DNA from: Pullibacteroides sp964436335 | Lineage (GTDB): Bacteria; Bacteroidota; Bacteroidia; Bacteroidales; P3 | Direction: 5' to 3' | Assembly: GCA_964436335.1 (NCBI GenBank) | Contig: CAYTCD010000028.1 | Location: 1 to 21,478, forward strand | Length of the DNA stretch: 21,478 nt | Shown: positions 17,188 to 21,478 of the stretch, in pieces | Position numbering within the stretch: position 1 is the first letter of the stretch | Layout of the letters: each line of letters begins with the position of its first letter | Program-made: the position numbers and the translations under genes | Notes under the pieces: generated by a model | Seen by the model: the letters and a program-made list of their open reading frames with translations, nothing else | Databases searched by the model: none | What the model was told of the DNA's origin: nothing

Positions 17188-18149
17188 TGCGAAAGGATAG
17201 GAACATAGGGAAAGAATCCGGATCGGGGATGAAATTGCTTGTTTTGTCTGCATGCATGATGCTGTCTTTGCTTCCGTTGCGGTCGCAGAACAGTTCTCCG
17301 ATTTTTACACAACAGTTGTTCAGTCAGGTCAACTTTAACCCGGCGGCGATTGTGCAGAACCCCTTGGTGGAGGCGAGCCTGTACGGACGTGCGCAGTGGA
17401 TGGGGTTCAAAGGGGCCCCCAAAGACATCATGCTCAACGTATCGGGTTATCTTCCCGAAATCAAGTCGGGCATTTCGGGTTCGGTTATCGGTGAATCCTT
17501 TGGTCCGACCTTTATGCTTAACGCCAAGGTGGGTTATTCCTACCATATCCATATGGGACGCAAGAATTACCTCACTTTCGGTCTGAACGTGGGATTTATC
17601 TTCAAGAATTTCGCCGCAGAGAAAATGGTGGCCGAAGATGGCAGCGATCCCTATCTGGAGTACGAAAACCTTAACGATGTAAAGCCGGATGTGGACTTTG
17701 GCCTGATGTTCACATTCAATAAATTTCAACTCGGTTTGAGCGCGACCCATCTTACGGCCTGGGCCTACAATCGGGAAAAAGACTATTTTGCCCCGCAGGA
17801 GGCCTATCATGCATTTATCCGTTTTCAAGGCGACATAAATTCTAAATTTGCCTTGGATCCCTATATAGCCGCCTATTATTCCAACGGGTTCTTCAAGGCG
17901 GAAGCTATTCTGAATTTCCGTATCCTGAATCTTTTCTGGTTTGGAGGCGGTTACCGTTACAACGATGCGGTGGTGATGATGGCCGGTGTGAAGATAGGCA
18001 AGGTGTTTACTTTGGGCTACGCATACGATATGAGTATGGGGTCTTTGCGCAAATGGAATTCCGGTTCACACGAAGTATTCTTATCTTTGAGGATTGAAAC
18101 GACACGTAAGGTTGGTGAAGTAACCGATACGCCGCTTATGTTCGAATAG
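17184..18149 (+). CDS. PorP/SprF family type IX secretion outer-membrane protein
   Basis: This 321-residue predicted outer-membrane beta-barrel belongs to the PorP/SprF family. The signal peptide follows a charged stretch (hydrophobic core at MKLLVLSACMMLSLL, likely cleavage near RSQ-N). The mature start SSPIFTQQLFSQVNFNPAA is the family opening, usually of the form PxFTQYMFNxLxxNPA. Alternating strands rich in aromatic residues and glycine follow, and the end GYAYDMSMGSL with SGSHEVFLSL is the usual PorP/SprF finish. Family members such as SprF of Flavobacterium serve a specific type B substrate, here most likely the giant protein two genes upstream. The ATG overlaps the preceding TGA (ATGA), indicating translational coupling. 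ATG codons at 17187 and 17229 are alternatives, and the last would give a more ordinary signal peptide. Confidence 0.9.
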   Translation: MMRKDRNIGKESGSGMKLLVLSACMMLSLLPLRSQNSSPIFTQQLFSQVNFNPAAIVQNPLVEASLYGRAQWMGFKGAPKDIMLNVSGYLPEIKSGISGSVIGESFGPTFMLNAKVGYSYHIHMGRKNYLTFGLNVGFIFKNFAAEKMVAEDGSDPYLEYENLNDVKPDVDFGLMFTFNKFQLGLSATHLTAWAYNREKDYFAPQEAYHAFIRFQGDINSKFALDPYIAAYYSNGFFKAEAILNFRILNLFWFGGGYRYNDAVVMMAGVKIGKVFTLGYAYDMSMGSLRKWNSGSHEVFLSLRIETTRKVGEVTDTPLMFE

Positions 18150-18180
18150 GCGGGACGGGTCAAAATAAAGGAGATGAAAC

Positions 18181-18537
18181 ATGACAAAACAGGCAGAAAA
18201 CGAAGCGTTGCAGTCGTATAACGTGCTGGGAGCGGGCACTTCGGTAAGTGGAAAACTCACCAGCAACGGCAATTTGCGTATAGACGGCTCTTTTGAAGGA
18301 GATCTCTCCATAGACGGAAAACTGGTGGTGGGAAGCACCGGCAGCGTAACCGGAGAGGTGCGCTGTGCGGCGGCCGAAATAGAGGGCCGGGTAAAGACCG
18401 AATCGATGACAGTGGCCGGTCTGCTTTCGCTCAAGAGTACCGCTTCGGTAGAAGGCGAAGTTGTAATTGACAAGCTTTATATCGAGCAGGGCGCCGTATT
18501 CAACGGAAAATGCAATATGACCCGCGAACGCGCTTAG
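18181..18537 (+). CDS. Bactofilin (polymer-forming cytoskeletal protein)
   Basis: This 118-residue protein has a short polar N-terminal tail (about 1-18). A right-handed beta-helix repeat region follows, recognisable as GKLTSNGNLRIDGSFEGDL, then IDGKLVVGSTGSVTGEV and IEGRVKTESMTVAGLL, with short turns ending in G-x-V or G-x-L. This is the bactofilin core, which self-assembles into cytoplasmic, often membrane-associated filaments that position cell-wall enzymes or other complexes. No transmembrane helix is seen. AAGGAG stands seven bases before the ATG, the best Shine-Dalgarno in this block. It begins 31 bases after the sprF-like gene and ends 33 before gcvT, with no visible terminator on either side. 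Next to an OmpA/SPOR wall-binding protein and near a lytic transglycosylase, a role in envelope organisation is plausible but inferred. Confidence 0.93.
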   Translation: MTKQAENEALQSYNVLGAGTSVSGKLTSNGNLRIDGSFEGDLSIDGKLVVGSTGSVTGEVRCAAAEIEGRVKTESMTVAGLLSLKSTASVEGEVVIDKLYIEQGAVFNGKCNMTRERA

Positions 18538-18570
18538 GCCTGCGGGATAGGCAAAAACAAAACAAACGAT

Positions 18571-19674
18571 ATGAAAACAACAGTTTTTACCGACACCCAC
18601 ATTAAACTGGGTGCCAAAATGGAACCCTTTGCCGGATACAATATGCCTGTGCAGTATCAGGGTATCATCATCGAACATAACAACGTGCGTCAGAAAGTAG
18701 GCGTTTTCGATGTTTCGCACATGGGCGAATTCTGGATCAAGGGACCCAAGGCTTTCGCTTTGCTGCAACATCTCACCACCAACGATGTGGCCGCGCTGGA
18801 AGACGGCAAGGTGCAATATACCACCGTTCCCAACGGCAAGGGCGGCATTGTGGACGATATGCTGGTGTATCGTGTGGATGCCCAGACGTACATGGTGGTT
18901 CCCAACGCCGCCAATATCGACAAGGATTGGGCATGGTTCGCCGAACACGCCAAGGAAATGGGCATGGAAGTAGGCAAGGAACTCTACAACGCTTCCGATG
19001 AAATCTCGCAGTTGGCCGTTCAAGGACCTTTGGCGTTGAAAGCCATGCAGAAACTTACCGACACGCCCATCGAAGACATGGTTTACTACACCTTCAAGAA
19101 AGTGAAACTGGCGGGTGTGGAAGACGTTATCCTCAGTACCACCGGTTACACGGGTGCGGGCGGATGCGAAATCTATTTCGCCAACAAAGACGGCCAGAAG
19201 ATCTGGGATGCCGTGTTCGAAGCCGGCAAGGAATTCGGCATTATGCCTTGCGGTCTGGGATGCCGCGACACCTTGCGTCTCGAAATGGGTTTCTGCCTCT
19301 ACGGACACGAAATCAACGACGAAACTTCGCCGATTGAAGCCGGTTTGGGCTGGATCACCAAGATGGTTCCGGGCAACGACTTCATTGACCGCGACAAAAT
19401 GGAAAAACTCAAGGCCGAAGGCGTGAAACGCAAATTGGTGGGCTTCGAAATGGTGGATCGCGGTATTGCGCGCGCCGAATATCCCATCTGCGACGAACAG
19501 GGCAACACGATTGGACACGTTTGCTCCGGTTCTCAGTCGCCTTCTTTGGGCAAAGCCATCGGTACGGGTTACGTACAGGCCGGTTTCAGCAAGGTCGGTT
19601 CGGAAATCTATATCGACGTGCGTGGCCGCAAGCTCAAGGCGCAAGTGGTCAAGATGCCTTTCTACAAGGGATAA
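18571..19674 (+). CDS. gcvT: Aminomethyltransferase (glycine cleavage system T protein)
   Basis: GcvT transfers the aminomethyl carbon from lipoylated H protein to tetrahydrofolate, releasing ammonia and giving 5,10-methylene-tetrahydrofolate. The 367-residue length is normal. Visible family features are FAGYNMPVQYQ near residue 20, VFDVSHMGE near 46-54, LTTNDV at 67-72, and GGIVDDMLVYR with the Asp pair at 95-96 that includes the likely catalytic aspartate. Later come STTGYTGAGGCEIYF, GCRDTLRLEMG and the C-terminal GSQSPSLGKAIG. It is cytoplasmic. No gcvH or gcvP is present, so the system is split in this genome, as is common in Bacteroidota. There is no clear Shine-Dalgarno; the leader is A-rich. 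It follows bactofilin by 33 bases and is the last gene before a strong terminator. Confidence 0.97.
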   Translation: MKTTVFTDTHIKLGAKMEPFAGYNMPVQYQGIIIEHNNVRQKVGVFDVSHMGEFWIKGPKAFALLQHLTTNDVAALEDGKVQYTTVPNGKGGIVDDMLVYRVDAQTYMVVPNAANIDKDWAWFAEHAKEMGMEVGKELYNASDEISQLAVQGPLALKAMQKLTDTPIEDMVYYTFKKVKLAGVEDVILSTTGYTGAGGCEIYFANKDGQKIWDAVFEAGKEFGIMPCGLGCRDTLRLEMGFCLYGHEINDETSPIEAGLGWITKMVPGNDFIDRDKMEKLKAEGVKRKLVGFEMVDRGIARAEYPICDEQGNTIGHVCSGSQSPSLGKAIGTGYVQAGFSKVGSEIYIDVRGRKLKAQVVKMPFYKG

Positions 19675-19719
19675 TCGAATAACTGCAAGACAAGGCCGCT
19701 TTGTCGGTCTATATATGGA

Positions 19720-19749
19720 AAGCGCCGTCCGGAAAACCGGGCGGCGCTT
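19720..19749. terminator. Hairpin terminator between convergent genes
   Basis: A 13-base-pair stem (19720-19732 with 19737-19749, one G-T pair) closes over an AAAA loop and is very GC-rich. A moderately T-rich tail, TCTGTTT, follows on the plus strand, and the 5' flank is AT-rich, so it could act from both sides. It lies 46 bases past the gcvT stop and 30 bases beyond the end of the convergent transglycosylase gene. No other inverted repeat of this strength was noticed in the gap. Confidence 0.85.
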
Positions 19750-19778
19750 CTGTTTGGTAGAGGCGGAGGAATGTGTCC

Positions 19779-21302
19779 TTATCGGCACAGATTCCGGTAG
19801 TGCATGTAGCGTTTGTCTATTTTCCTTACAAAGTTGACGGTCTGCCTGCCGTTGGCGTATCCGTTGCGGGAAGCAGTGTCGCGGTAGTATTCGGGGCGGG
19901 ATTTAAGTTCCAGATAGGTTTCCACATTGTTGTACCAGACATTCGGATCCGCCCCGTATTTGGCGGCCAGACGGCGGGCATCCAGCACATGCCCCAGTCC
20001 GATGTTGTAGGCGGCCAGCACAAAGTAGGCCTGTTCCGATTCAGGAATCCCTTCGGGCAGGGAGCGGTAGAGGGTGTGGATGTATTTCACACCCGCGTCG
20101 ATCTGATCTTCGGCCGAAGAACGCACTGTAATGCCGTAACGGCGGGCGGTGGCAGGCATCATCTGCATAAGCCCGATGGCTCCCTTTTGAGAAAGGAGAT
20201 GGCTCTCGAACTGCGATTCCTGATAAACGAGCGAGGCCAGCAGCCGCCAGTCCCACGGAATTTTCCGGCTATATTTCTTTAACAGGCGATCAAAGGGAGA
20301 GATACTTCCGTTCCATACATTGGCCGAGAATTTCTTGTGTTTTCTGCGTTGCAGTTCAAAGATAAAGGAACTGTCCTCTTCCTGCATCAAGCCTTCCCTA
20401 ATCAGCATATCCCGTTTCGCCATCTTGCGGCTGAGACTTACCGAATCCACTTTCCGGAAACCTGATTTTACACTGCGGACTGTTTTTTCGGGCGATATTT
20501 CATAGTATTTGTGGTACAGGTATCTGATGGTGCGGGTAGAGGAAAGCGAGTCGAGCCAGCGGTTCACCAGTGTCAGCAATGTATCGGCGTCGGGTTTGAG
20601 GGCCCAGGCAACCGGTTGCGCCTCTCCGGCTTTGAGATGGAAATCGATTTGCGGCCGGGTTATCGCGAACCGGGCAGCTTTGTTGTGCGAAACCAATGTG
20701 TAGGAGATATCGCCCCGTGCAACGGCTTCCAGCAGGCTTTCCTCTGTTTTTGAACTTTTTTCGATGCGTATCTGTCTTTCTGCGGGAACACTTTTGTTAT
20801 AGGCCTGCAGATAGTCTTCGAAAATGCTGTGTCTGCGCACGCTTATTTCCTTTCCGGCCAGTTCGTTCCAATCGGTTACAAAGAGGCTCGAATCCATCAG
20901 GTAGGCGGGCTTGAGTTGCACCAATACCTGTTCGGTGAGATATACCGGATGGGAAAAGGCGGCTTTCTGCGTGCGTTGCAGGGTAATGTTGAGGTTGGAG
21001 GCGATAATGTCGGCGCGTCCTTCCAGAAGCATCTGCCACTGTTCGGCAAGGCTTTCGCCGGGCAGAATCACAAAGTCACAGCCTATAAAGGCAGCGAAAC
21101 TCTCTATCAGTTCCAATTCGAAACCCATGGGTTGCCCCCGGTATAGAAAATAGTCGGAAGGACTGCTTTCGAGGGCTATATACAGGCATCTCTCTTCTAG
21201 AAACCGGTTCGGATCAGGGCGCGGCGGCTGCGGTGCTTTCCAACAGGCCGTGCAGCCCAAAAGCACCAAGACGGCGATAAAATAAGGAAAGAAAACTTTC
21301 AT
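19779..21302 (-). CDS. mltF: MltF-type membrane-bound lytic murein transglycosylase, lipoprotein
   Basis: This 507-residue lipoprotein has a signal ending in the lipobox LLGC (Cys17), so it is probably anchored in the outer membrane facing the periplasm. Residues about 38-265 form a bacterial extracellular solute-binding (SBP_bac_3) domain, with GQPMGFELELIESFAAFIG and GRADIIASNLNITLQRT. In MltF this is a regulatory module. Residues about 345-480 are a family 1 SLT domain: the catalytic glutamate is E362 in VYQESQFESH, followed by GAIGLMQMMPATARRYGI and AAYNIGLGH. The enzyme cleaves the MurNAc-GlcNAc bond of peptidoglycan without water, leaving anhydroMurNAc ends. It runs toward gcvT and shares the intervening hairpin. 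Its own upstream region (21303-21359) shows no strong promoter match; TATATTAG on the minus strand is only a partial one. Confidence 0.94.
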   Translation of the reverse strand: MKVFFPYFIAVLVLLGCTACWKAPQPPRPDPNRFLEERCLYIALESSPSDYFLYRGQPMGFELELIESFAAFIGCDFVILPGESLAEQWQMLLEGRADIIASNLNITLQRTQKAAFSHPVYLTEQVLVQLKPAYLMDSSLFVTDWNELAGKEISVRRHSIFEDYLQAYNKSVPAERQIRIEKSSKTEESLLEAVARGDISYTLVSHNKAARFAITRPQIDFHLKAGEAQPVAWALKPDADTLLTLVNRWLDSLSSTRTIRYLYHKYYEISPEKTVRSVKSGFRKVDSVSLSRKMAKRDMLIREGLMQEEDSSFIFELQRRKHKKFSANVWNGSISPFDRLLKKYSRKIPWDWRLLASLVYQESQFESHLLSQKGAIGLMQMMPATARRYGITVRSSAEDQIDAGVKYIHTLYRSLPEGIPESEQAYFVLAAYNIGLGHVLDARRLAAKYGADPNVWYNNVETYLELKSRPEYYRDTASRNGYANGRQTVNFVRKIDKRYMHYRNLCR

Positions 21303-21359
21303 AAATCAAGGCTAATATACGAACCTTTTCGATAAGTCGAGAGCAGAGGCCAAGTTCAC

Positions 21360-21390
21360 TTGGATATTCAAGGGCAAAGTCTTACCTTTG
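21360..21390 (+). promoter_or_regulatory. Bacteroidota-type promoter for the tRNA gene
   Basis: TACCTTTG at 21383-21390 is a full match to TAnnTTTG, and TTG at 21360-21362 lies 20 bases upstream, the usual -33 to -7 spacing in Bacteroides. The predicted start near 21397 is about 28 bases before the mature tRNA 5' end. This is the best-formed promoter in the window. Confidence 0.7.
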
Positions 21391-21424
21391 CATACGTTTT
21401 CCGGGTCATGTGGCTTGGAAATCA

Positions 21425-21478
21425 GGCCCCATAGCTCAGTCGGTTAGAGTAGGTGACTCATAATCATTTGGTCCTTGG
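21425..21478 (+). tRNA. tRNA with CAU anticodon (probably tRNA-Met), 3' part cut off
   Basis: The first 54 bases of a cloverleaf are visible. They are the acceptor 5' strand GGCCCCA (21425-21431), TA, D stem GCTC/GAGT around loop AGTCGGTTA, anticodon stem GGTGA/TCATT (with two G-T pairs) around loop CTCATAA, anticodon CAT at 21459-21461, then the variable loop and the start of the T stem. It is not the initiator type, since the anticodon stem lacks the three G-C pairs. Elongator Met is most likely, but a lysidine-modified tRNA-Ile2 also has CAU and cannot be excluded from this fragment. The T arm and 3' acceptor strand are outside the window. Confidence 0.88.

Noticed and set aside
18160..19788. 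Long open frame of 542 codons on the minus strand opposite bactofilin and gcvT
   Set aside because: Both plus-strand genes are certain by family motifs. The antisense translation is His/Phe/Val-rich with no domain, as expected from codon bias.

Overview
The window looks like chromosomal DNA from a member of the Bacteroidota, probably the order Bacteroidales. The grounds are a Bacteroidota-style topoisomerase IV B subunit, a type IX secretion (T9SS) type B substrate with PorP/SprF-family and OmpA-family partners, weak or absent Shine-Dalgarno sites before several genes, and promoter-like TAnnTTTG boxes of the kind described for the Bacteroides primary sigma factor. Base composition and codon use look uniform by eye. 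I see no insertion sequence, integrase, phage gene or CRISPR array.

Left block (1-4019, minus strand): a tight housekeeping cluster read as folE (GTP cyclohydrolase I), radA (DNA repair ATPase), panC (pantothenate synthetase) and parE (topoisomerase IV subunit B, cut by the window edge). Gaps are 13, 12 and 1 bases, so it is probably one transcript. A short divergent intergenic region (4020-4257) separates it from the next block and carries promoter-like boxes and a 10-base palindrome.

Central block (4258-18149, plus strand): the most interesting part. A 3207-residue secreted protein is built from about two dozen PKD/Ig-like, cysteine-paired domains and ends in a gliding-motility-type (type B) T9SS sorting domain. 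It is followed after 18 bases by a 1095-residue periplasmic/outer-membrane-associated protein (signal peptide, TPR, PD40 propeller, carboxypeptidase-regulatory-like domain, OmpA peptidoglycan-binding domain, SPOR-like domain). A PorP/SprF-family outer-membrane protein then overlaps it by 4 bases. This is a substrate plus dedicated outer-membrane partner plus cell-wall anchor, and it probably builds a giant surface adhesin or filament. The T9SS core genes are not in the window.

Right block (18181-19674, plus): a bactofilin (cytoskeletal polymer) and gcvT (glycine-cleavage aminomethyltransferase) follow with gaps of 31 and 33 bases and no visible terminator, so they may share the adhesin transcript. 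A strong hairpin at 19720-19749 closes this unit. It also lies beyond the end of a convergent gene for an MltF-type lytic transglycosylase lipoprotein (19779-21302, minus). The window ends inside a tRNA gene with a CAU anticodon, preceded by a good Bacteroidota-type promoter.

Working model (inference): the giant protein is exported by T9SS and held at the surface through its SprF-like partner. The OmpA/SPOR protein ties this assembly to peptidoglycan. The bactofilin could organise the site from the cytoplasmic side.
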